NCBI GenBank assembly: GCA_963829485.1
Contig: CAWHIK010000002.1
Span: forward strand, 310,001 to 374,000
From: JBGPQJ01 sp963829485
Lineage (GTDB): Bacteria > Chloroflexota > Anaerolineae > Anaerolineales > Villigracilaceae
Length of the DNA: 64,000 nucleotides
Direction of reading: 5' to 3'
Position numbers and translations under genes: made by a program
Shown: one piece after another, positions 29,655 to 37,400 of the stretch
Position numbering within the stretch: the first letter of the stretch is position 1
How the letters are laid out: every line of letters begins with the position of its first letter
The notes under the pieces: generated by a model
Seen by the model: the letters and a program-made list of their open reading frames with translations, nothing else
Told to the model about the DNA's origin: nothing
Databases searched by the model: none

Positions 29655-30107
29655 ATGCCCTCCAACTGGATACTACTCCCCGGCGTGCTCGCCCGCGGCT
29701 ACCGCGTCGCTTCGGGTCCCTCGCGCGACTATCCCTACGGCGCGCTGGACAGGCAGCGTCCGCTCTTCAAGGCGCGCGGACTCGATCTGGACGGTTATTT
29801 CAACGGTACGCTCAACATCGACATCCGCCCGGCCACTTTCAGGGTGCTCAAGCCGGAGTTCACCTTTCCGCTCGTCGAGTGGACAGACCTCCATCCGCCT
29901 GAGACCTTTTCCTTCTCACGCTGCAAGGTGGTTTTCCAAAACATCGAGTATGACGGCTGGGTGTATTATCCGCACCCCGAGACGAAGCTGCGCAACTTTC
30001 AGAATCCCTCGCTGTTGGAGGTCATTGCACGTCCCATCGAGGGGATCAAGTACGGGGATAAACTGTCCGTATGGGTTAATGTGAAAGAGATCGACGTGAC
30101 GCTCTGA
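29655..30107 (+). CDS. Conserved protein with RibK/DUF120-like features
   Basis: About 150 residues starting MPSNWILLPGVLARGYRVAS. A FNGTLNIDI motif recalls the GTLN motif of archaeal CTP-dependent riboflavin kinase (DUF120), and the C-terminus IKYGDKLSVWVNVKEI fits the closing beta strands of that barrel. The central part (YDGWVYYPHPETKL) is different, so function may differ as well. No ribosome site is evident. The fold link is inferred from short motifs only. Confidence 0.5.
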   Translation: MPSNWILLPGVLARGYRVASGPSRDYPYGALDRQRPLFKARGLDLDGYFNGTLNIDIRPATFRVLKPEFTFPLVEWTDLHPPETFSFSRCKVVFQNIEYDGWVYYPHPETKLRNFQNPSLLEVIARPIEGIKYGDKLSVWVNVKEIDVTL

Positions 30108-30121
30108 AATCGAACATAAGG

Positions 30122-30127
30122 TAGAAT
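30122..30127 (+). promoter_or_regulatory. -10 box directly before ettA (leaderless)
   Basis: TAGAAT, then CTCCCC, then ATG 30134. The gap is 6 nt with no ribosome site. Confidence 0.5.
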
Positions 30128-30133
30128 CTCCCC

Positions 30134-31807
30134 ATGCCATCCGATACCCAGGTCATCTACTCCATGAACAAGGTGGGGCGCGTCGTGCCCCCCAATAAAC
30201 AAATATTGCGCGACATCTCGCTCGGCTTCTACTACGGCGCCAAGATCGGCGTGCTTGGTCTGAACGGCGCGGGCAAGTCCACCCTGCTGCGCATCATGGC
30301 CGGCGTGGACAAGGACTACACCGGCGAGATCTCCATGTCCAAGGGCTACACCGCCGGCATGCTCGAGCAGGAGCCCAAACTCGACGAGACGAAGACCGTC
30401 ATCGAAAACATCCGCGAGGCTGTGCAGCCCATCGTGGACATGCTGAAGCGCTACGACGAGGTCAACGCAAAATTCGCGGAGCCCGATGCCGATTTCGACG
30501 CGCTGATCGCCGAACAGGCCAAACTGCAGGACCAGCTCGACCGCGTCGACGCCTGGAACCTCGACAGCCATCTGGATGTCGCCATGCAGGCCTTGCGCTG
30601 CCCCCCGGCGGAAGCGCCCGTCAAGACGCTCTCCGGCGGCGAGCGGAGGCGCGTCGCGCTTACCCGGCTGCTGCTCACCGAACCGGACATCCTGCTGCTC
30701 GACGAACCCACGAACCATCTCGACGCCGAGTCCGTGGCATGGCTGGAGCACCATCTGCGCGAATACAAGGGCACGGTCATCGCCGTGACGCACGACCGTT
30801 ACTTCCTCGACAACGTCGCCGGCTGGATCCTCGAACTGGACCGCGGCTACGGCATTCCCTGGAAGGGCAACTACTCCTCATGGCTGGAGCAGAAGCAGGA
30901 CCGGCTCAAGCTGGAGGAAAAATCCGAGTCGCGGCGGCAGAAGACTCTCGAACGCGAACTGGAATGGATCCGCATGTCGCCCAAGGCGCGTCAGTCCAAG
31001 GGGCAGGCGCGCGTCACCGCTTACGAAAAACTGCTCTCGCAGGAAAACGAGAAAGTCCGCGAAGACCTCGAGATCTACATCCCGCCGGGTCCGCGTTTGG
31101 GGGACATCGTCATCGAACTGGACAAGGTCACCAAGTCTTACGGCGATAAACTCATTATTGAAAACTTCAGCGCCAATATCCCGCCCGGCTCGATCGTGGG
31201 TGTGGTCGGTCCCAACGGGGCGGGCAAGACCACCCTGCTGAAGATGGTCACCGGGCAGGAAAAGCCCGACAGCGGAAGCATCCGTATTGGCGAAACGGTC
31301 AAGCTGGCTTACGCCGACCAGACCCGCAGCCTCGACCCTGAGAAGACGGTCTACGAGGTCATCTCGGGCGGTGCGGACACGCTCGAGCTGGGTCCGCGCA
31401 AGATCAATGCGCGCGCCTACTGCTCGTCGTTCAACTTTGCCGGCACCGACCAGCAGAAGAAGGTCGGCGTTTTATCCGGCGGCGAGCGGAACCGCGTACA
31501 CCTGGCGCGGACGCTGACCGAGGGGGCGAACGTGGTGCTGCTCGACGAGCCGACCAACGACCTGGATGTGAACACGTTACGCGCGCTGGAGGAAGCCCTG
31601 GAGGAGTTCGCCGGCTGCGCAGTGGTCGTCAGCCACGACCGCTGGTTCCTCGACCGCATCTGCACGCACATCCTGGCTTTCGAGGGCGATTCTCAGGCGC
31701 GCCTGTTCATGGGCAGCTGGTCCGATTACGAAACGGACTATCACGAACGCTATGGCAAGTCGGTGGACGTGCCCAAGCGGGTGCAGTACAGGACGTTGAA
31801 GAGATGA
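30134..31807 (+). CDS. ettA: Energy-dependent translational throttle protein EttA (ABC-F)
   Basis: ABC-F ATPase that binds the ribosomal E site and gates the first elongation step according to ATP/ADP. It has 557 residues and two nucleotide-binding domains: Walker A GLNGAGKST and GPNGAGKTT, signatures LSGGERRR and LSGGERNR, and Walker B LLLDEPTNHLD and VLLDEPTNDLD. The arm and linker between them (RRQKTLERELEWIRMSPKAR) are characteristic of EttA. The gene is intact. Part of its sequence (about 31400-31510) is repeated in degraded form at 34851-34968. Confidence 0.96.
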   Translation: MPSDTQVIYSMNKVGRVVPPNKQILRDISLGFYYGAKIGVLGLNGAGKSTLLRIMAGVDKDYTGEISMSKGYTAGMLEQEPKLDETKTVIENIREAVQPIVDMLKRYDEVNAKFAEPDADFDALIAEQAKLQDQLDRVDAWNLDSHLDVAMQALRCPPAEAPVKTLSGGERRRVALTRLLLTEPDILLLDEPTNHLDAESVAWLEHHLREYKGTVIAVTHDRYFLDNVAGWILELDRGYGIPWKGNYSSWLEQKQDRLKLEEKSESRRQKTLERELEWIRMSPKARQSKGQARVTAYEKLLSQENEKVREDLEIYIPPGPRLGDIVIELDKVTKSYGDKLIIENFSANIPPGSIVGVVGPNGAGKTTLLKMVTGQEKPDSGSIRIGETVKLAYADQTRSLDPEKTVYEVISGGADTLELGPRKINARAYCSSFNFAGTDQQKKVGVLSGGERNRVHLARTLTEGANVVLLDEPTNDLDVNTLRALEEALEEFAGCAVVVSHDRWFLDRICTHILAFEGDSQARLFMGSWSDYETDYHERYGKSVDVPKRVQYRTLKR

Positions 31808-31811
31808 AATC

Positions 31812-31844
31812 AAGTGACGGTCGCCATTCAGGTGACCGTCACTT
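31812..31844 (+). terminator. Terminator after ettA
   Basis: Stem AAGTGACGGTC with its complement and TTTTT. A similar hairpin lies beside the second copy of the repeat at 34987-35016. Confidence 0.8.
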
Positions 31845-31994
31845 TTTGTAAAACCCCGCCACCTGTTCGGCAAAGTCAATCACGCTTTTACGCAGGGTCT
31901 CGGGTTCGAGCACCTCGACCGCGCGTCCCAGCCCGAGCAGACGCGTGCGCGCGGCAAAGAACGATTCGAACGGCAGGTCGAGCGTCACCCACCC
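31839..31994 (-). pseudogene. 3' fragment of a WYL-type regulator gene (left copy)
   Basis: The minus strand encodes the last 50 or so residues of a WYL regulator, ending SVIDFAEQVAGFYKK and a stop. It matches the end of the regulator at 35013-35997, where the equivalent is SLVDFAEQVVGFYNECGKQK. The inner 111 bases are identical in the two copies, and the outer 35 are only about 75-80% alike. The fragment stops abruptly at 31994. It is probably the remnant of the original gene next to ettA, cut by the event that brought in the NRPS-like gene. Confidence 0.75.
31884..31994. repeat. 111-bp direct repeat, copy 1
   Basis: Identical base for base to 35073-35183. It lies in the coding sequence for the C-terminus of the WYL regulator and flanks the NRPS-like locus on the left. 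Confidence 0.92.
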
Positions 31995-32003
31995 TTTGGT
32001 AGT

Positions 32004-32016
32004 GTGATACTATCAC
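32004..32016. promoter_or_regulatory. Inverted repeat upstream of the NRPS-like gene
   Basis: GTGATA-C-TATCAC, a perfect 6-bp inverted repeat about 35 bases before the TATAAT box. It is a candidate operator. Confidence 0.45.
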
Positions 32017-32050
32017 GCATTCGATAATATATTTTCTAGATGCCGAGAGG

Positions 32051-32056
32051 TATAAT
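32051..32056 (+). promoter_or_regulatory. -10 box near the start of the NRPS-like gene
   Basis: A perfect TATAAT 7 nt before GTG 32064. If used, it would give a leaderless message starting at that GTG and would rule out ATG 32040. Confidence 0.4.
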
Positions 32057-32063
32057 CGGACGC

Positions 32064-34722
32064 GTGACATCCAGTTTTGGGTCTCCAAAGGCAGCATCAT
32101 CTCCAGAAACACAGTCCGTCCATCCCAAAGGGCTAGGGTGGGATACGGTTGAAATCTCCATGCCGGCGCGGTTCGAGCGCTGTGTCGAGGTGTTTCACGA
32201 CCGGCCCGCGGTCGTGGAGGACCAAACCATTTGGAACTACGATCAATTGAATCGCACCGCCAATCGGATCGCTCACACGCTTCTGGCATCCCGAAGCCCA
32301 CAGCCTGAACCAGTCGCCGTGCTATTCGATCAGGGAGCTCATTTCCTGGCCGGTCTGCTGGGCGTCATGAAAGCCGGGAAATTCTATGTCCCGCTCGATC
32401 CACTCTTTCCAAAGACCCGCAATGACTATATCCTGAACGACTCCGGCGCGCGGCTGATTCTTACCGACTTGAAATACCTCCCCCTGGCGAAGGAACTATC
32501 CGAAGAACGGATTCCGATTCTGGAGATTGAACGCTGCGATTCTCCCGCCGACGAGTCCAATCCCGGGCTGCCACTTTCTCCGGAAGCGCTGGGATTGATT
32601 ATATACACGAGCGGCTCGACCGGCTTGCCTAAAGGTGTCCTGCATAACCAGCGTACCTTGATCCATAATTCAGTCCGCCAGCATGACCTCATGCAATTTA
32701 CTTCCAACGACCGTTTTAGCATGCTCTATTCCAGCAGCGTGATGGGGACGGTGCGGGACTACACGAACGCCCTTCTGAATGGCGCAAGCCTGCATCCTTT
32801 CGACATCCGTACGGAAGGATTAGCCCGACTGGTAAACCTGCTCGAGGAACGCCGGATCACAATTTTCCACACCATCCCGAGCGTTTTTCGTCATCTGGGA
32901 GGGGCTCTGGACCGGAACAGTCAACTGGACAGCTTGCGGTTCGTGATCCTTGGAGGCGAGATTCTCCTGAGGGCTGATTTCGAGATCTTCCGCAAAAACT
33001 TTCCCGTCACCTGCCGGCTCTTTACCGGGCTGGGGATGACAGAGACTGGCACTATCCGCCAGAATGTCTTATCCACGCATACGAACGTGGAGGGTCCGGT
33101 CGTACCGCTTGGATACCCGCTGAGGGATATCGAAATCCAACTGCTTGATGATAAAGGAACACCAGTGAAAACCGGGGAAGTCGGTGAGATCACTGTCCGC
33201 AGCCCATTTATTGCATTGGAATACTGGCAGAAACCAGATGAAACACGCACGGCATTTTCGCGGGATTCCCTGCAGGAAAACGTACGAATTTTCCGCACCG
33301 GCGATCTGGGTGAACAGCTTCCAGATGGGGCACTGGTGCACCGAGGACGGAAAGATTATCAGATCAAAGTACGCGGCTTCCGGATCGAACTGGAGGAAAT
33401 TGAATCTGCCATTCTCGAAACGGGGCTGGCCAGGGACACCGTTGTCATCGGGTTTGATGTCAAGCCGGGTGACAAGCGCCTGGTGGCATATATCGTCCCG
33501 GCCGCCGGGAACAAAAATGTGGCCGATAAATTGCGTCTTTGCCTGAACGACCTTTTACCCGACCACATGGTACCGGCATTGTTCGTGGAATTGGAAGAGC
33601 TGCCGCAAACTCCCAATGGAAAAGCGGACCGCCAGACGCTGCCACGACCTAATTTTGGAGATCTGGCAGGCGATCAGGAACTGCCTCGCGATGCGGTGGA
33701 AGCTGCCCTGGTTGACCTTTGGAAGGAAATCCTATCCACCGACCATGTCGGGGTAGATGATAATTTCTTCGATCTGGGCGGGGATTCCCTGCTGGCCAGT
33801 GTCATGTTCATCGAGATCGAAAAACGCTTCGGCAGGCTGTATCCGCTATCCATGTTGGTGGAGAAAAAAACAATCCGGCAGCTGGCCGAGGTCCTGCGCG
33901 ACCCTGGCAGCGGCATTACGCATTCGCTGGTCGCAGTCAAAGCCGAGGGGTTACGTCCGCCGCTGTTCATCATCCCCGGCGGTTATGGAGATGTCCTTTA
34001 CCTGCGTGCCCTTGCCCGTCACGTCCATCCTGATCAACCGATCTATGGTCTCCAGGCTGCAGGGAAAGGTGGAAAACGGAAATATTACCCGCGCATTGAA
34101 GAGACCGCCGCCCAATACCTGATGGAGATTATGGAAGTACAACAGCATGGCCCGTATCTGCTGGCAGGGCATTCTTTTGGTGGCTATGTCGCTATTGAAA
34201 TGGCTCGATTGCTCAGAAAGCGCAATGAACAGGTGGCATTGCTAGCCATGCTTGACACATACCCGCCCGGAGAGCGTAAACAGGCGCTTTTCAGAGACCG
34301 GATCATGATCCATTTAGAAGAATCTCCGTCCGCTAACCGGGAAGCAAAAACTGGCCTATGCAAGAGAACGCTTTGACAACCTCATCCTGCGCCTGTCGCG
34401 CACCCCTTTAATGGCTGGTTATTTTCACAGATCAGAGTCTTTAACCGAAAGAGCTGTCACTTACAGTCGGGCCGCCCGTTTCAGCTATAATCCTGCGCCT
34501 TATCCAGGCACGCTGACTTTGTTCAAGGCCAGCGAACGTCCCTGGTATATGACCTGGGATCCGATGGAATCCTGGCCGAATTACATCTCGGGGGATATTC
34601 AAATACAACCTGTCCCCGGCAGACATGATTCGATCCTTTTCGAACCGCATGTCCAGGATCTGGCTGCGGCACTCGACAAGCGGATCGAGGAGTTCTTGGC
34701 CAACCTTGAACCTATCGATTAA
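32064..34722 (+). pseudogene. NRPS-like synthetase: adenylation, carrier and thioesterase domains (A-T-TE), one frameshift near the end
   Basis: Order: adenylation domain with A3 LIIYTSGSTGLPKGV, A5 FTGLGMTETG, A7/A8 FRTGDLGEQLPDG and KVRGFRIELEEIE, and A10 PNGKADRQTL with the catalytic Lys. Then a carrier domain (DDNFFDLGGDSLLA, pantetheine Ser) and a type I thioesterase (LLAGHSFGGYVAIEM). There is no condensation domain. In A4 the usual FDASVWE reads VMGTVRD, so the Asp that binds an alpha-amino group is Met. One extra A in 34346-34350 breaks the frame; correcting it gives LAYARERFDNLILRLS and a natural C-terminus at 34722. GTG 32064 is preferred over ATG 32040 because of the TATAAT box. 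GC is lower than its neighbours. Confidence 0.82.
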
Positions 34723-34749
34723 CTTTGCTAAGACGGCATCCAGATGAAA

Positions 34750-34848
34750 TTGTTCTGGCAAAAACACGCCCATGCCCAACTAAAAGCTTCTCCCCTGATT
34801 TTTCTCTTTGGTCTCGTCGCGATTATTACTACCATCTCGCTGCTCGGC
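34750..34848 (+). pseudogene. Degraded 5' fragment of the CcmC-like gene
   Basis: Resembles the start of the gene at 36672, including its upstream bases: TTCTGGCAAAAACACGCCC here against TTCTGGTAAAATCACGCTC there. The translation SPLIFLFGLVAIITTISLLG matches SPLIIFFGIVVIIAIISLLG. The original start codon is followed by a stop after two codons. The fragment joins the ettA fragment directly. Confidence 0.7.
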
Positions 34849-34850
34849 CT

Positions 34851-34968
34851 GCACAAAATCAACGCGCGCGCCTATAGCTCGTTGTTTAACTTTGCCGGCA
34901 CCGACCGGCAGAAGAAGGTCGGCGTTTTATCCGGCGCGAGCGGAACCGCGTGCACCTCGCACGGAAAT
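34851..34968 (+). pseudogene. Degraded internal fragment of ettA
   Basis: About 90% identical to ettA near 31400-31510. It encodes KINARAYSSLFNFAGTDRQK, then KKVGVLSG, where a one-base loss destroys the ABC signature. Several differences are synonymous, which suggests it came from a related but diverged ettA allele. A chimeric frame from 34744 to 34971 runs through this and the preceding fragment; it is not expected to be functional. Confidence 0.75.
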
Positions 34969-34986
34969 TGAAGGGATAACATAAGA

Positions 34987-35016
34987 GTGACTGTCAGCAA
35001 TATCGGTGACAGTCAC
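34987..35016. terminator. Hairpin at the end of the WYL regulator gene
   Basis: Stem GTGACTGTCA with complement and 10-nt loop. It overlaps the regulator stop codon. It is a sequence variant of the hairpin after ettA. Confidence 0.65.
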
Positions 35017-35997
35017 TTTTGTTTACCACATTCATTGTAGAACCCCACCACTTGTTCCGCAAAATCGACCAGGCTTTTACGCAGGGTCTCGGGTTCGAGC
35101 ACCTCGACCGCGCGTCCCAGCCCGAGCAGACGCGTGCGCGCGGCAAAGAACGATTCGAACGGCAGGTCGAGCGTCACCCACCCATCAGCGTCAGGCGGAG
35201 AAAGCGACGAAAGCCCTCCACGTGCGCGGTCGCCGATGTACTCACCCAGGTTGGGCAGCGCCTCGGGAGCCACACGTACCCGCGCACGGAACGGCGGCTG
35301 GGATTCGTAGTCCCGGCACCAGTCCGCCCAGAAGGAGGCCAGATCGAAATCCGGCGGACGGGTGAATGTTCCGGGCAGCAGGTCGGCGTTGAGGATCTGC
35401 GAGACGCGCACCACGTGCGAACTCCTACCTCGTCCATACACCAGATGCCAGATGTTCGTCTTTGCCACGAGGCCGTACGGCTCCGCATCCTGCTCAAATA
35501 CAGTGTTGAAAGCATCCCACCGGACAGTGATGTGCAGCGGGCGGTCCTGCCACAACGCCTGCTGGATGGTGTGCAGGCAGGGGACATCCTGCGCCGACTG
35601 GAACCACCACGACGAATCGAGCAGGATACGCTGGCGTGTGCGCAGATTCCTCTATGCGGCGTGTCTCGGGCAGTGACGCGGACAGCTTGAGCAACGCCGC
35701 CTTGAAGTCATCGTCCAGTCCCAGCTGCGCCAATGGCGCGGGGATGCTCATCATAAACAAGGCACGCGTCTCATCGGGCGTCAGGCCGGTCAGCGTGGTG
35801 CGGTACTCCTCGACCAGCCTCACCCCGCCGCCGGGTCCGCGCTCGGCGTAGACGGGCACACCTGCAGCCGATAGCGCGGTCAGATCCCGGTAGATGGTCC
35901 GCTCCGAGACCTCCAACTCAGAAGCCAGGTCGCGGGCAGTCATCGCGCCTCGCGATTGCAGCAACATCAAAAGAGAAAGCAAACGGTCTGCACGCAT
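35013..35997 (-). pseudogene. YafY-type transcriptional regulator (HTH plus WYL), one frameshift
   Basis: N-terminal DeoR-like helix-turn-helix (MRADRLLSLLMLLQSRGAMT, VSERTIYRDLTALSAAGVP) followed by a WYL domain and its C-terminal extension (LHITVRWDAFNTVFEQDAE, ETLRKSLVDFAEQVVGFY). Frames meet at about 35640-35655; a one-base change there restores RTRQRILLDSSWWFQSAQDV between them. ATG 35997 lies 6 nt after TAAAAT without a ribosome site, so the message is probably leaderless. It diverges from the GyrI-like gene and likely controls it through the inverted repeat at 36019-36037. Confidence 0.85.
35073..35183. repeat. 111-bp direct repeat, copy 2
   Basis: Identical to 31884-31994. It lies in the 3' part of the WYL regulator gene. 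Confidence 0.92.
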
Positions 35998-36003
35998 GCA
36001 GTC

Positions 36004-36009
36004 ATTTTA
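36004..36009 (-). promoter_or_regulatory. -10 box directly before the WYL regulator (leaderless)
   Basis: TAAAAT on the minus strand, 6 nt (GACTGC) before ATG 35997. Confidence 0.6.
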
Positions 36010-36018
36010 CCAATAATT

Positions 36019-36037
36019 CCTGACACAGGATGTCAGG
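36019..36037. promoter_or_regulatory. Operator candidate between regulator and GyrI-like gene
   Basis: CCTGACA-N5-TGTCAGG, a perfect 7-bp inverted repeat in the divergent promoter region. It is placed to cover the -35 side of the regulator promoter. A second inverted repeat, TATCTC-N4-GAGATA, lies at 36059-36074. Confidence 0.6.
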
Positions 36038-36117
36038 TATCTTGCGTTATCATGGGCATATCTCCGGAGAGATACGTAAAAATAAAAAGCCGGTTGATCC
36101 GGCAGAAGGAGTAAAGT

Positions 36118-36591
36118 ATGGAAGAACTTGAAGTTCGGATCGTCACCCTGCCTGCAATGCGCGTGGCGTGCGTCAACGGCTTTGGTGAAGGCCCGGAGGG
36201 GCAGGCCTTCGGCAAGATGCTGGCCTGGGCAAAAGACCACGACCTGCTTAACAAAGCATACCGCACCTTCGGCTACAACAATCCTGACCCCTCAGCCGGT
36301 TCACCGAACTACGGCTACGATGTCTGGCTTACCGTGGACAAGTCCGTCCAGGCGGATGGCGAAGTGCACATCATCGACTTTCCAGGCGGTTTGTATGCGG
36401 TCACAAGGGTTGACGTAAAGAACCCGTGGGAGGATATCCCCGGCACATGGCAGAAACTGGTCAAGTGGATGGAAGCCAGCAAATACCATCACGGTCGGCA
36501 TCAATGGCTGGAGGAGCACATCGGGCTGCTGGATGAAATGGGCGGGGACAAACCCTTTACGCTCGATCTTCATCTGCCGATCGCGGAATAA
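36118..36591 (+). CDS. GyrI-like small-molecule-binding domain protein
   Basis: Stand-alone effector-binding protein of about 157 residues. The opening VRIVTLPAMRVACVNGFGEG, the GYDVWLTVD block and the DFPGGLYAVTRVD strand match the GyrI/AraC effector-binding fold. Such proteins often sit beside YafY/WYL regulators and bind or degrade cationic hydrophobic compounds. Here it is divergent from one, which supports a sensor or resistance role. AAGGAG precedes the ATG. Confidence 0.82.
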   Translation: MEELEVRIVTLPAMRVACVNGFGEGPEGQAFGKMLAWAKDHDLLNKAYRTFGYNNPDPSAGSPNYGYDVWLTVDKSVQADGEVHIIDFPGGLYAVTRVDVKNPWEDIPGTWQKLVKWMEASKYHHGRHQWLEEHIGLLDEMGGDKPFTLDLHLPIAE

Positions 36592-36671
36592 TTTTTGAGG
36601 AGCAGAAGGGATGTGCTATCAAAAGCGCATCCCTCTTTTTTTGGGAAGGTCTTTCTGGTAAAATCACGCTC

Positions 36672-37316
36672 ATGTCCAAATCCAAAATCTCTCCCCTGAT
36701 TATCTTTTTCGGCATCGTTGTCATTATTGCCATCATCTCGCTGCTCGGCCCGGAGGACGCCGCGTTGGGCGCCAACGTGCGCATCGTGTATCTGCACGGC
36801 GCGTGGGTGCTGACCGCCGAATTGGCTTTTTTCGCAGCCGCCGCCGCAGGTGCGATCGGCTTGCTGGCACATTTCATCTCCGCCCTGAAACCCCGCGAAG
36901 AGGGGTTCCACCGCTGGTCGGCGGCGCTGGGACGCACCGGCATCGTCTTCTGGGTGACTTACCTGCCGCTCTCGCTCTGGGCGATGCAGTCCAACTGGAA
37001 CGGGCTGTTCCTCGCCGAGCCGCGCTTCCGCCTCGCACTGACGTTCGCCATCGTCGGCGTGCTGCTGCAGGTCGGGCTGTGGATCATCCGCCTGCCGTGG
37101 CTGACCTCGCTGGCGAACATCCTGTTCATCGTGGTCCTGCGCGCGGTCTTTGCCACTGCATCCAATGTCATGCACCCGCCGCCCTCGCCGATCTTCAACT
37201 CGGGGAACTGGACCATCATCGGATTCTTCCTGCTTCTCAACCTGCTGACCTTGCTGGCAGCCTACTTCCTGACGCGCTGGTTCGTATCACTCGACCCACC
37301 CAAAAAGATCAATTGA
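36672..37316 (+). CDS. CcmC/CcsA-like cytochrome c assembly membrane protein
   Basis: Six hydrophobic segments in 214 residues. ANVRIVYLHGAWVLTAELAF resembles the region of CcmC where FYLHVP leads helix 2, and MHPPPSPIFNSGNWTIIGFF resembles the loop before the last helices. The tryptophan-rich WWD haem-binding motif of true CcmC/CcsA is not obvious, so it may be a distant relative with another role. ATG 36672 lies 7 nt after TAAAAT, with no ribosome site. A degraded copy of its 5' end lies at 34750-34848. Confidence 0.5.
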   Translation: MSKSKISPLIIFFGIVVIIAIISLLGPEDAALGANVRIVYLHGAWVLTAELAFFAAAAAGAIGLLAHFISALKPREEGFHRWSAALGRTGIVFWVTYLPLSLWAMQSNWNGLFLAEPRFRLALTFAIVGVLLQVGLWIIRLPWLTSLANILFIVVLRAVFATASNVMHPPPSPIFNSGNWTIIGFFLLLNLLTLLAAYFLTRWFVSLDPPKKIN

Positions 37317-37336
37317 CATTAATCGCATCCTTAAAA

Positions 37337-37379
37337 AACTGGTCGCCGCATGGACACATCCTCCGCGCGGCGACCAGTT
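37337..37379 (+). terminator. Hairpin after the CcmC-like gene
   Basis: A 13-bp perfect stem (AACTGGTCGCCGC) with a 17-nt loop. The tail overlaps TATACT at 37379-37384, a possible -10 for the MFS gene. Confidence 0.6.
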
Positions 37380-37400
37380 ATACTTAAACGCGTACTTCCT

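Noticed and set aside
34744..34971. Short membrane protein gene with an ABC-like tail
   Set aside because: It is a join of degraded pieces of two neighbouring genes, and the ettA part loses its frame at the signature motif.
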